NCBI RefSeq assembly: GCF_036206005.1
Contig: NZ_CP108143.1
Location: 6,911,501 to 6,975,500, forward strand
From: Streptomyces sp. NBC_00178
Lineage (GTDB): Bacteria; Actinomycetota; Actinomycetes; Streptomycetales; Streptomycetaceae
Direction: 5' to 3'
DNA: 64,000 nt
Shown one piece after another: positions 27,096-35,659 of the stretch. Both the position numbers and the translations under genes were made by a program. The notes under the pieces are model-generated. The model was not told where the DNA came from and did not search any database. It was given only the letters and a program-made list of their open reading frames with translations. Numbering within the stretch: position 1 is the first letter of the stretch; every line of letters starts with the position of its first letter.

Positions 27096-27653
27096 ATGCC
27101 GGCACACGGATCCCGCAAGCAGCCCACCACCGAACTCGACGCCCGCTACAGCTCGGCGCTGAACCCCCGCCCGGGCGCCGAGGACGTGACGGCCACCGAC
27201 TGGGCCGAGGCGCAGGAGCAGTTGCGGGGCGCCGAGATCTTCTGGGTGTCCACCGTGCGGCCGGACGGGCGCCTGCACGTCACTCCGGTCATCGCTGCCT
27301 GGCACGACGGAGTGCTGTACTTCTCCACCGGAACGACCGAGCAGAAGGCCAGGAACCTCGCGCATGACGGGCACTGCGCCCTGACCACGGGCAGGAACTC
27401 GCTCATCGAGGGTCTCGACGTCGTCGTCGAGGGAAAGGCGGAGCCGGTCGCCGACCCCGCGGTGCTGGACGAGGTGGTCGAGGCGTACGAGAGGAAGTAC
27501 GGAGCGCACATCACGTCACCCGAGGGCACCTTCCACGGAATCGGGGACGCCTTCCGGCGCGGGGACGCACTGGTGTACGCGGTGCACCCGGACACCGCCT
27601 ACGGCTTCGGCCGGAACGACGGTGTCTACTCCCACACACGGTGGTCCTTCTGA
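27096..27653 (+). CDS. Pyridoxamine 5'-phosphate oxidase-like flavin/F420 protein
   Basis: A 185-residue split-barrel protein. The segment IFWVSTVRPDGRLHVTPVIAAWHDGVLYF, followed by STGTTEQKARNL, is typical of the PNPOx-like superfamily that binds FMN or F420. An AAAGGAG ribosome site precedes ATG 27096, ruling out the in-frame GTG 21 codons earlier. Members reduce or oxidise diverse small molecules, and the exact reaction cannot be assigned. Confidence 0.88.
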   Translation: MPAHGSRKQPTTELDARYSSALNPRPGAEDVTATDWAEAQEQLRGAEIFWVSTVRPDGRLHVTPVIAAWHDGVLYFSTGTTEQKARNLAHDGHCALTTGRNSLIEGLDVVVEGKAEPVADPAVLDEVVEAYERKYGAHITSPEGTFHGIGDAFRRGDALVYAVHPDTAYGFGRNDGVYSHTRWSF

Positions 27654-27675
27654 ACCGTCGGGCCGCCCGGTGGCT

Positions 27676-28269
27676 CTACGCACCGTGGTGTCCGCTCCCG
27701 AGGGGCCAGGCTTCGATGTCGCGGTAGTGGATCGGCCCCCGGCTGCGGCCGGCGTTGCTGCCCACCAGGTGCAGGCGTTCGGCGAACCACGGAGTGCCGC
27801 TGAAGCCGGCGAACCCCGCGGCGATCTCCGCCGTCGACGTCCGATCGCCCCGGCGGGCCCGGGCCAGTGTCAGGTGCGGCCGCAGCGGTCGCTCCACGAA
27901 GGCGACGCCGCACCGCTCGACCGCGGCGCGCACGTCGGTGGCCAGCAGGTGCAACGCGTCGAGGTCTCCGTCGACACCGCTCCACACCACCCGGTCGTCG
28001 AAGTGTCCGCTGCCCCGCAGCGCCAGCCTCGGCGCCGGTCGCGCCGCCGCGACGCCGGCGAGCGGCTGCCGCAGGAGCGGAACGGTCGCGACCGGCAGCT
28101 CGCCGAGGAACGCCAGAGTGATGTGCCAGTCCTCGATGCGGTTCCACCGCATCCGGGGGTGCGTGCCGTAAGCGGGGCGCAGTTCCCGCGCGAGTTCCTC
28201 CTTCGCGTGGTCCGGCGGGGCGAGGGCGATGAACACGCGCACGGTCGCGGGCGGGGTCTCTTCGTTCAC
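27676..28269 (-). CDS. thpR: RNA 2',3'-cyclic phosphodiesterase
   Basis: A 197-residue 2H phosphoesterase with both HxTx signatures: HITL in the first half and HLTL in the second. The core FIALAPPDHAKEEL start is typical of ThpR/LigT. These enzymes open 2',3'-cyclic phosphates on RNA ends. The start is uncertain: GTG at 28269 is chosen, but another GTG lies about ten codons on, and neither has a strong ribosome site. It converges on the PNPOx-like gene with only 22 bp between stops. Confidence 0.88.
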   Translation of the reverse strand: MNEETPPATVRVFIALAPPDHAKEELARELRPAYGTHPRMRWNRIEDWHITLAFLGELPVATVPLLRQPLAGVAAARPAPRLALRGSGHFDDRVVWSGVDGDLDALHLLATDVRAAVERCGVAFVERPLRPHLTLARARRGDRTSTAEIAAGFAGFSGTPWFAERLHLVGSNAGRSRGPIHYRDIEAWPLGSGHHGA

Positions 28270-28502
28270 ATCGGACTTCGTACCCCATGAGAGCGTCCGG
28301 TGCGAAGCCCGGCCCCGCCCGGTGCGGGACATGCGGGGGCGCCGTCGGTGGGGCATGGGGCCGGCGCCCTGGGTGAGCGGGTGGGCGGGGTGCGCTCGGC
28401 GGTGTACCGACCCGGCTTGGGCGGGATCCTCGGTGACTTCTGGAAATGTGGGCAGTCGGAACGGGACGCAAGACGTTTGCGCACCGGACGTGAGGAGCTG
28501 CC

Positions 28503-28811
28503 ATGACCACCTTTGTCATCACCGTGCCCGGAACCTTCGTCACCGGCATCACGGACACCTCCCGTGCCGCCCTGGAGGGGAAGCTCGCCGCGCAGCACAC
28601 GGACGTGAGTGAGAGCGAAGGTCTCGACCTGCTCACCCTCAACGACGACGGGACTTTCTCCATCCGGCTCGAAGTCGATGCCTCCGACCGGTACGAGGCG
28701 GAACTGGAGGCCGTGGGGCTCGTCTCCAGCGCGCTGCAGGAGACCGGCTACTCGGAGACGGACGCGCCGCTCGGATCGCCCGCCGTCACCGGCATCGACA
28801 GCGACCTCTGA
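28503..28811 (+). CDS. Small conserved-type protein, unknown
   Basis: A 102-residue acidic soluble protein beginning MTTFVITVPGTF, with predicted beta-alpha-beta character and no recognisable catalytic motif. GAGGAG before the ATG and strong third-position GC bias support translation. It stands alone between convergent and divergent neighbours and ends at a bidirectional terminator. Confidence 0.75.
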   Translation: MTTFVITVPGTFVTGITDTSRAALEGKLAAQHTDVSESEGLDLLTLNDDGTFSIRLEVDASDRYEAELEAVGLVSSALQETGYSETDAPLGSPAVTGIDSDL

Positions 28812-28861
28812 CCGGCTCCGGGTCTCGTCGGCGGGGACGGCCGGCAGGAGTCGGTCACGTG

Positions 28862-28899
28862 CGTGGGGGCGATGCCGCATCACCGGTATCGCCCCCACG
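28862..28899. terminator. Bidirectional hairpin
   Basis: A 16-bp stem (28862-28877 with 28884-28899, one G-U pair in one strand) closes a 6-nt loop. It sits between the stops of the small protein (+) and the DUF4396 gene (-). Confidence 0.85.
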
Positions 28900-28943
28900 A
28901 GGGTGAGGCCCCCGGCCCGCCGCGTACGGACCGAGCGGTCCCG

Positions 28944-29447
28944 TCAGTGGTACCCGTGGACGACCGCATGGCCCTTGCCGCGGCCGATCATCCACCTGTT
29001 GACCGGGGTCGTGATCACGAAGGCGATCGCCAGGCCGCCCAGCAGGGCCCACCAGAACAGCCCGTCCGCCAGCTGTGCCTCCATCGCACCCGGGACCAGC
29101 GCGATGATGCCGTTGTCCACGAGTTCCATCACCGCGATGGAGACGGTGTCGGCCGCCAGGGCCACCTTCAAAGCGGCCCTCGGGCTCAGCCCGGCCCCAC
29201 GGATCGCGAACAGGGTGAAGGAATAGCCGAAGACGAACGCCAGGGCGATCGCGAGGATCATGGTGGGCGCGTTGCCCCACGCCAGAGCGGTGCCGAAGAC
29301 CATGCCGAGGATCTCACCGACGGCGCAGCCGGTCAGGCAGTGCAGGGTGGCCTTCGCCGCGGCGCCCCAGGTGACACCACCTTTCCCATGCCCTCCGTGC
29401 GCCGCGTGGCCGTCTGCGGTTCCGGTGTGGTGCGCGCTGTCGTCCAT
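28944..29447 (-). CDS. His-rich DUF4396 membrane protein, likely metal responsive
   Basis: A 167-residue protein. The first 25 residues hold six histidines and several glycines (HHTGTADGHAAHGGHG), and four membrane helices follow. One helix carries TLHCLTGCAVGE, a Cys-x-x-x-Cys placed to bind soft metals. The family is DUF4396. A CsoR-type operator 62 bp upstream suggests copper-induced expression, so a role in copper handling is likely, though transport has not been shown for the family to my knowledge. The start is backed by GGGAGAGGG. Confidence 0.85.
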   Translation of the reverse strand: MDDSAHHTGTADGHAAHGGHGKGGVTWGAAAKATLHCLTGCAVGEILGMVFGTALAWGNAPTMILAIALAFVFGYSFTLFAIRGAGLSPRAALKVALAADTVSIAVMELVDNGIIALVPGAMEAQLADGLFWWALLGGLAIAFVITTPVNRWMIGRGKGHAVVHGYH

Positions 29448-29508
29448 GGCCCTCTCCCATCCTGAGCTCGTCATGCGCCGCTCCGGCGGATGCACAGAAG
29501 TGAACCAT

Positions 29509-29525
29509 ATACCCCCCTGGGGTAT
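29509..29525. promoter_or_regulatory. CsoR-type operator
   Basis: ATACCCCCCTGGGGTAT has perfect ATACCCC/GGGGTAT arms around three bases. This matches the known shape of actinobacterial CsoR (copper-sensing repressor) sites. It lies 62 bp upstream of the DUF4396 gene. No csoR gene is in the window, so it would be a remote member of the regulon. Confidence 0.75.
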
Positions 29526-29641
29526 TCCCGCAGGATGCTGCCCACCAGCGGCCCACTGCTCCGGCCCGCTGACCTGGGCCTTGGTTCTCGCGTCCGATTC
29601 GACCAATCCGTAGGGCCGTTGAGTGCGAATGCCCCAAGGGG

Positions 29642-29675
29642 CGAAGAGGTCCGGCGGTCTCGCCGGACCTCTTCG
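29642..29675. other. Perfect 15-bp hairpin in a divergent promoter region
   Basis: CGAAGAGGTCCGGCG (29642-29656) pairs exactly with 29661-29675 around a GTCT loop. It looks like a terminator but lies upstream of both flanking genes (29447 minus start, 29757 plus start). It could attenuate the plus-strand leader, insulate the two promoters, or mark a lost gene. Confidence 0.8.
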
Positions 29676-29756
29676 GCGCACGGGTGGTGCGGACCCCGGC
29701 AACGGACGAGCCCTGCCGACGGCCTGTTCGGCAGGCCGACACAGGTGGAGATACAG

Positions 29757-30501
29757 ATGGGCATACCCCACGCGGCAGCCGGTGACGTACAGGGGGACGG
29801 TCAGGACGACACAACGGACGGCACAGGCGACGGCCGGCGGGTCGTGCATTATCGGAACGACGGCACCCCGCGCACCCTCCGGCGTTCCGTCGACGGTCCG
29901 GAGTGTCCTGCCGCGGCTGTACCCGTGAGCGGGGCGCACGGGCGGGATGCCGGGCTCCCCTCGGGCCGGCCGGTCTTCGTCGACGTCACCGGGCGGCGCG
30001 GCCGGACCTGGCGCCGGGCGGGAACCGTCACCGCGCTCTGCTGCGCCTGCTACGCGACGACCGTCGGCATCGCCCTGGTCGGAGGAGATTCCAGCGCTCC
30101 GTTCCTGCACATGCCGCGCGCGATGGGCCTAGCGCGTGCGCCCCCCTGCCGTCGGCCCGTCCGTCGAGCCCCTTCGCGTGGGGGCGTCCTCCGGTCCGGC
30201 GGACATCCGCGTCTCCGGCGCACGGCCGGCCGTTCCTCCAGCCGGTGCGGGGCCCTCCGCCGCATCCTCAGAAGGAGGAGTCCAGGCCGGCGCGGGTGGC
30301 GACGAGCCCGCGAGCGACCCGCCCACCGCCGCTCCAGAGACCGGCGGAGCCCCGGGATCCGGGGACGCTTCCACTGAGGGCGGCGGCAGCGCGCCCGAGC
30401 CCGAGCCCGAGCCCGAGGGTGACGGGGCCGGCGCCTCGTCCGGCGATCCGGTCGGGGATCTCCTGGCAGGGCTCCTGGGCGGGTTGCTGGGGCGGCGCTG
30501 A
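29757..30501 (+). pseudogene. Single-pass membrane protein, frameshifted in a C6 run
   Basis: The first frame starts at ATG 29757 after GGTGGAG and encodes a cytoplasmic region and one membrane helix (GTVTALCCACYATTVGIALV). It then turns into implausible Arg-rich sequence. At the run of six Cs near 30140 the next frame takes over and gives a Pro/Gly/Ser-rich tail with PEPEPEPEGDG, ending DLLAGLLGGLLGRR. With five Cs the product would be one 247-residue protein. The tail could also be a separate GTG-started product (30136). No function is known. Error, decay or phase variation are open. Confidence 0.6.
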
Positions 30502-30559
30502 CCGGCTGTGCGGGCAGGCCGCGCGCGAGCCGGATGTATGACGCCGGCTCGGCGGGATC

Positions 30560-30595
30560 GGCCCCCGCTTTCCCGCGCCCGGGAGCGCGGGGGCC
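30560..30595. terminator. GC-rich hairpin between convergent genes
   Basis: GGCCCCCGC (30560-30568) pairs with GCGGGGGCC (30587-30595); an inner TCCC/GGGA pairing (30571-30584) stacks inside. It serves the membrane-protein gene (+) and the alginate lyase (-). Confidence 0.65.
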
Positions 30596-30619
30596 AATCC
30601 CTGGCCTGCTCCAGGGAGG

Positions 30620-31852
30620 TCAGGACGGGTTGTCGCCGTGGGTCAGGGTCTCCCAGGCCACGAAGAGGTTGTTGCTGCCGGCGGGCCGGCTCTGCTCGGT
30701 CAGCCGCTGGGTGTTGGTCATCGCGATACCGAGGCGGTTGTGCAGGGCGTTGTAGCCGACCTCGGTGACGGGCCCGAGGCCCAGGTGCAGCGATCCGTTG
30801 CACAGCGAGCCGGGAACCGCCTCGCCGAGCTGGTACTTGGACTGGAAGCCGAGCGCCTGCCGAAGGCGTTCTCCGACATCCGTGCCGTAGAGGTCCTGTC
30901 CCTGGATCCGGCTGGTCTCGGCGACGTGGGCGATGGCCGAGATGCCGTACCCCGTGTGCGTGAAGTCGCGGCAGGTCTCCTGGGTGAGTCCGGTGACGAA
31001 CGTGGACTGCCCCTGCCAGTAGTTGACGATCTTGGCGGTCGTGTCGAGGTTCTGGCTCGGGACCGTCCTGGGCAGGGCGCCGTCGGAGGCGAGGTAGACG
31101 TAAGCCGCCGTGCGCGTCCGGAACTTCGCCATGGCCTTGTCGTACGACGTCCTGTCCTCGAGGAAGACGGAGATGCCGACCGCGGCCTCCATCATCGACA
31201 GTTCCCAGTTGCCGTTGGAGTTGGACCCGTTGATGACCTTGGGAAGGTAGACGTCACGCAACATGGTCGAGAAGCGGCCGGAGTTGGCCCACGTCCCGGT
31301 GTAGGTGTACTTGATGATCTCGGCCGCCTTGGGCCACGAGGAGCCGGCCCACCCCGTCTGCAGCGGGGCGTTGCTGTTGGTGTGGCTCTTGATGACCGCC
31401 GACCAGGCGTCCATCAGCTGGATGGACTTCTTCGCGTACCGGTCGTCGCGCGTGATGTACCAGGCGAGTGCGTCGGTGTACGCGGCTATCGCGTCCTCCC
31501 GCTCGTCCGTGCAGCCGTAATTGGGGTTGGAGTACGAGCCGCACTCCACGGTCGCGCGAGGTGCGGGCGTCCGGTTCAGGTCCGCGTACCTGCTCGCCAT
31601 CATCTGGTCGAACGCGCCCTTCCAGGGCTGGGCGCCGGAATTCACCTTGCCTCGGACGAAGTCCAGTTGTCCCTGGGAGACGGTGACTCCCGGGTGGGCG
31701 AAAGCGGTCGGCGCGGCCTCGGCGCGTTCGGCGCCCGGCCAGGAGAGGAAGCTCGCGATCAGGGCGATGAGAGCACCGGCCGCGACGGCTATGGGGCCGG
31801 GACGCCGTCTCCGGCGGTGCACCACGGGGGAGTCAGGCATGTGGGGGGCCAT
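30620..31852 (-). CDS. Secreted alginate lyase-family polysaccharide lyase
   Basis: A 410-residue protein with a twin-arginine-like basic N-terminus (HRRRRRPGPIAVAAGALIAL) and an Ala-rich signal helix ending near AEAAP. The mature part is an alginate-lyase (PF05426-type, alpha/alpha-barrel) domain with WAGSSWPKAAEIIKYTYTGT and NGNWELSMMEAAVGISVF. The latter Asn-x-x-x-Glu/His region is near the active site in the family. It probably degrades uronate-containing polysaccharides outside the cell. The start is uncertain between 31852 and 31840. Confidence 0.88.
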   Translation of the reverse strand: MAPHMPDSPVVHRRRRRPGPIAVAAGALIALIASFLSWPGAERAEAAPTAFAHPGVTVSQGQLDFVRGKVNSGAQPWKGAFDQMMASRYADLNRTPAPRATVECGSYSNPNYGCTDEREDAIAAYTDALAWYITRDDRYAKKSIQLMDAWSAVIKSHTNSNAPLQTGWAGSSWPKAAEIIKYTYTGTWANSGRFSTMLRDVYLPKVINGSNSNGNWELSMMEAAVGISVFLEDRTSYDKAMAKFRTRTAAYVYLASDGALPRTVPSQNLDTTAKIVNYWQGQSTFVTGLTQETCRDFTHTGYGISAIAHVAETSRIQGQDLYGTDVGERLRQALGFQSKYQLGEAVPGSLCNGSLHLGLGPVTEVGYNALHNRLGIAMTNTQRLTEQSRPAGSNNLFVAWETLTHGDNPS

Positions 31853-31974
31853 CCGTTCTTGTATGTGAACGTTGCACTGGCTGATGAACACGCGTGCTGA
31901 TCGGTGACCATAGGTACAGACCAGAAGGCCGTCAAGAGTGCGAACCGGATGCGCCGCACAACCGCAGTTCAAGG

Positions 31975-32752
31975 ATGAGAACCGACTGCCCTGGGCCACG
32001 GCTTCCGCGGACGAACTGCTGCGCAAGGAGCGTCTTGCTGCCCGGCCTCGCCCCGCACTTACCCCTTCGGATTCCCGTCCCCCAGCGCCTCGGTGCGCCG
32101 TCCGAACGGTTCCCGCGTCCCTGGCTGGTCACCACCTGGGTACCGGGTGAGCCCGCCGACCGCGTTCCCGCCACACGCGCCGCCGACGCGGCAGTGGCGC
32201 CGGCCGGTTTCCTGACGGTCCTTCACCACCCCGCCCCCGACATGGCGCCCTTCGGACGGGACCGTGGCGGCCGGTCGGCGGACACCGCCGGACCCTTCGA
32301 GCGCGACCTCACTCGGCCGCCGGGCTGGGGCTGGTCCGTGATCCGGACGCCGTCGGCGCCGTGTGGGAGGACGCCGCCGCCGCACCCGAGTGTGCGGGGC
32401 GCCGCCCCTGTGGCTCCACGGCGATCTGCATCCGGCCAACGTACTGACCACGAACGGCACCCTCTGTGGCGTGATCGACTTCGGGGACCTCTTCGCGGGC
32501 GACCCCGCATACGATCTCGCCGCCGCCTGGATCCGCCTGCCGGACGGCGCCGCAGAGCTCTGCCACGCCGCCTACCGGCCGAGGCCGGACGCCGCGGCCC
32601 TGCGCCGGGCACGCGGCTGGGCGGTTCTGTGCGCACTCACCGGCATCCGCATCGGGGACGCGGGTGTCCACGGCCACCCCGGCGGCAAACCCACCTGGGG
32701 CCCGCCCGCGCAGGCTGCGTTGCGCCGCCTCACCGCCACGCTGTCCCGGTGA
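31975..32752 (+). pseudogene. Decayed APH-family phosphotransferase
   Basis: Family similarity is spread over at least three frames. RLPWATASADELLRKE (near 31987) is followed in the next frame by LVTTWVPGEPADRVPA, then by VRDPDAVGAVWEDAA, and finally by LWLHGDLHPANVLTTNG and GVIDFGDLFAGDPAYDLAAA. The last is the Brenner motif and metal-binding region of aminoglycoside/choline-type kinases. The closing frame is open to 32752. Multiple indels and the missing N-terminal lobe mean it is not functional, although the catalytic loop HGDLHPAN is intact. Confidence 0.85.
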
Positions 32753-33040
32753 TCGCCCCCAGGGGTGGGAGCAGGCCCGAAGGGATGTCCATCGCGCCCG
32801 AGGCCCGCATCCCACCGCCCGAGGACCCGGCCGACACCCCCGGCACCGAGGCCCGGTGGCCTCTCGGACCCCGCTTCGGCGCACACGACTGAGCCCGGTG
32901 AGCCCGGACCGGGGAGCAGCGCGCGACGGCGCCTTCGCCCGGCCTACCGGCGCTCTGATCCCACGGCCGGGCAGCCCCGGGGCCCGGCCGTCACGGCCCG
33001 GTCCGATCCTCGAGGGACTGCCCGCCGCCCGCCGTCCGGT

Positions 33041-33679
33041 TCAGGCCGTGCGCTTGCGGGCCCCGGGCTTCTTGGCGGCCCGCTTGCTGTTCGCGGTCTT
33101 CGTCGCGGGGATGGGCTGAGAGGGCCCGGCCGCCGCGGCGGCCTTCTTCTCGCTGCCCGAGTCGGCCGTGCTGAGGGCGCCGGCGCTGTTCTCCAGGTGC
33201 GCGCGTACGAACCACTGGAACTGTTCCAGGGAACGCAGGTGCTCGATCAGCAGGTCCTCCGTGACGGGGTCGAGGGACGCGGCCTTCGCGGCGGCCTTCC
33301 GGTGGTCCTCGATGATGCCGGTGTACACGAGGTCCAGAGCGCCGAGGTGGGCGATGGCGTCGGCCCGGCCCACGCTGTAGTCCTGCCATGTCCGCTCGGC
33401 GACCAGGACGCCCGCCGTCCCCTGCGGCACGCCGCCCAGGGCCGAGATGCGCTCCGCGGTGGCGTCCGCCATGCCCCGGACGGCAAGCGTCTGCGGGTCG
33501 AGCATTTCGTGGACGGCGATGAAGTGCGGCCCCGTCACGTTCCAGTGGATGTGCTTGAGGGTGAGCGCCAGGTCGTTGAGGGAATGCAGGCGCATGCTCA
33601 GCAGGTCGATGACCTGGGCGCCCTCCTTGGTGGTCAGGCCGGGAACGGTGTAACGCGGAGTGGGGTTCTTCGGGGACAT
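33041..33679 (-). CDS. dps: Dps-family DNA-protecting ferritin
   Basis: A 212-residue Dps protein. The ferroxidase region is recognisable (LKHIHWNVTGPHFIAVHEMLD), as are HRKAAAKA and the C-terminal helix. After the ferritin core, about residue 160, comes an Ala/Lys/Arg-rich tail ending AAKKPGARKRTA, well suited to DNA binding or nucleoid compaction. Dps stores iron with peroxide as oxidant, so it fits with the nearby catalase. A strong AGGAG precedes the ATG. Confidence 0.95.
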   Translation of the reverse strand: MSPKNPTPRYTVPGLTTKEGAQVIDLLSMRLHSLNDLALTLKHIHWNVTGPHFIAVHEMLDPQTLAVRGMADATAERISALGGVPQGTAGVLVAERTWQDYSVGRADAIAHLGALDLVYTGIIEDHRKAAAKAASLDPVTEDLLIEHLRSLEQFQWFVRAHLENSAGALSTADSGSEKKAAAAAGPSQPIPATKTANSKRAAKKPGARKRTA

Positions 33680-34020
33680 GATGCTCCTGGGTGGATGGGA
33701 CGCTCTGCCGTCGTTCATCTCCCACCCGCACAGCGGACGTCACGCGCGTCGGCGTCGATACCACTTGACCGGCCCTGTCGAGGGTTCGCGCGTTCGACGA
33801 GGCGGGCGGAGCCGATCCGGCCGCGTCCCGTGGGCGCAGGACCCGGCTTCCAGGGACGCTCCCGTAGTCCTTGGCGGGCGCGCGACCACGACTACGGCAC
33901 CTCGCCCTGTTTCGGGACGCCCGGATGCAGCGGGTGAATCGGACGTGCCTGCACCGCGCGGTGCACGGCATCCGGCGCCGCGCGCTGATCCATCACGCAT
34001 CGCGGATCACAGGGCAGCCC

Positions 34021-34260
34021 TCAGCGGCTTCCCCTCGACGCACGCTCACCCGCCGCGGTGGCACGGATGACCGACGTCGTGAAACCGGCGAGTCCGAACC
34101 GCGAGCCGTCGGCCGGACGTGCCTCGGTCACCCCGTCCGTGGAGAGGAACACCCGGTTACCGGGTCGCAGAGCCATCTCGTGGACGGTACGTGACGTTCC
34201 CGCGGCCTTCCTGGAACCCCGCCTCCTCGCACGGAGGGGTGCCGCAGCGGAGCGCGAGCA
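34021..34260 (-). pseudogene. Relic of a PP2C/SpoIIE phosphatase C-terminus
   Basis: The minus strand reads MALRPGNRVFLSTDGVTEAR then FGLAGFTTSVIRATAAGE and a stop at 34021. This is the typical terminal part of actinobacterial SpoIIE-like phosphatases, including the metal-binding TDG. A frame change upstream (near 34180) joins it to VTYR-like sequence. The main body of the domain is absent. The rest of the Dps-DUF5133 gap (33680-34020) shows nothing. Confidence 0.65.
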
Positions 34261-34272
34261 CCCGGCGGGCCC

Positions 34273-34500
34273 TCAGGCGCTGAGGAGCGAGTCGTCCTCC
34301 GTGCGTGCGCCGGGCAGCCGGTGACGTGCGGCGACGAGGGCCGATTCGACGTCGCGGGTGCCGGTGGACACGCAGAGCGTGTAGGCGACGTCGTCCATGC
34401 GCCGCCGGACCGCCGCGTCGCCGTTCTCGGCGTGCAGGATGCGCAGGGTGTCGTACTGCTCGACGAGGTTGCGCAGGACCGCGGGGTGGGCCATCAGCAC
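34273..34500 (-). CDS. DUF5133 protein
   Basis: A 75-residue protein with the DUF5133 pattern (VLRNLVEQYDTLRIL and MDDVAYTLCVSTGTRDVESAL). These small helical proteins are common in Streptomyces and of unknown function. AAGGAG lies six bases before a GTG at 34500, so that start is preferred over the ATG two codons later. Confidence 0.85.
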   Translation of the reverse strand: MLMAHPAVLRNLVEQYDTLRILHAENGDAAVRRRMDDVAYTLCVSTGTRDVESALVAARHRLPGARTEDDSLLSA

Positions 34501-34691
34501 CGGATTCTCCTTCTCGGCTTCACACAGGGGTGGTTCGCCGAGCCGTCTACCCGGTGCACTCGCCGCCATACGTGCGGGCACCCGGGCCGGGTGTCCCGCA
34601 GGCCCGGGTCCGCCGTTGCCGACGACCCCGCCCCGGAACTCCCGGACCGGGGGGTCACCCACCGCACGCCGGCATCGCGTTGCCGGCTGCT

Positions 34692-35306
34692 TCAGGGAGC
34701 CCGCCAGACGTTCGCGAACGCCGAACTCTCGATGGACCGACGCTGACGCACGGCCTCCAGTTCCATCACCGCGTCGTTCACCGCCGCCAGCACGGTCGTC
34801 ACGGCCTCGTCGTCGGGAACCGGCTCCTCGTCGCTCTGCTCGCCCGGGATACCGACGGCCGACGCGAGGGCGGCGAGGACCGGCTCCTCGGCCTCCCACC
34901 GGTTCACGGCCCGTCGACGGGAGGGCGTGTCGGCGAGCTCCAGGCGGTCCGTGCCGAACGACAGCCGCCCGCGGTGCTCGCGGGTCAGTTCACCGGCGTC
35001 CTCGAGCGCGCTCCGGTACGACGCCGCGAGGTCGCGGCCCCGTCGCCACAGCCAGTCCTCCACCTGTTCGTGCTCTTCAGGGGGCGTCTGCCCGGTGAGC
35101 GCGGCGGACGCCTCGGCCAGGAGGCGGTCGTCCGGACGTACCTGCTCGGCGGGGACGATGCGATCGCCGTCGAGGACGACGGCCCCGGCTCCGATGAGAT
35201 CGACCAGCTCGGCTCCCGCGAGCGCGAGCGACAGGTCACCCTGCCCGACGGAGTGCTTCGACTCCAGGTCCAAGGCGATGATGAAAAGGTCCTTCGCCGT
35301 AGTCAT
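34692..35306 (-). CDS. GPP34/GOLPH3-domain protein
   Basis: A 204-residue protein with the GPP34 fold: an N-terminal TAKDLFIIALDLESKH, the LALAGAELVDLIGAGAVVLDG helix-strand region, and the VEDWLWRRGRDLA motif. Eukaryotic relatives bind phosphoinositides, but bacterial ones are uncharacterised. Actinomycetes often carry several copies. A paralogue at 59.1-59.7 kb in this window has the same layout but an internal stop. GGGGAG precedes the start. Confidence 0.9.
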   Translation of the reverse strand: MTTAKDLFIIALDLESKHSVGQGDLSLALAGAELVDLIGAGAVVLDGDRIVPAEQVRPDDRLLAEASAALTGQTPPEEHEQVEDWLWRRGRDLAASYRSALEDAGELTREHRGRLSFGTDRLELADTPSRRRAVNRWEAEEPVLAALASAVGIPGEQSDEEPVPDDEAVTTVLAAVNDAVMELEAVRQRRSIESSAFANVWRAP

Positions 35307-35659
35307 GCACGGCTCCCCTCGGATTCGTCGGTGGCGACACATCACCACCTGGTCGGCTTCCGCGTACGGCACACCCGGCGGCCCGGCGCCGGATCCGACC
35401 GCCACCGCGCGTGCCGGGCACGTGTGGATCGACAACCGGACGAGCCGGCATGGGATTCCCGCGGTGCCGCCGTTCGTACGCCGCCCCAGTATCCCCGCAG
35501 ACAGCCGGCGAGGGGTGCCGGCGACAGGTCCGCCCGGCATGATCCCGAGCGAAGACCCCGTTGATCGACGACCGGTGGCCCCCCGCGAGCGCCCGGAGGC
35601 GCGTAGCGGAGGGCCACCGGTGCGGCCGGACGTGGTCCTGTCCGGTGCGAGCCTGCAGG

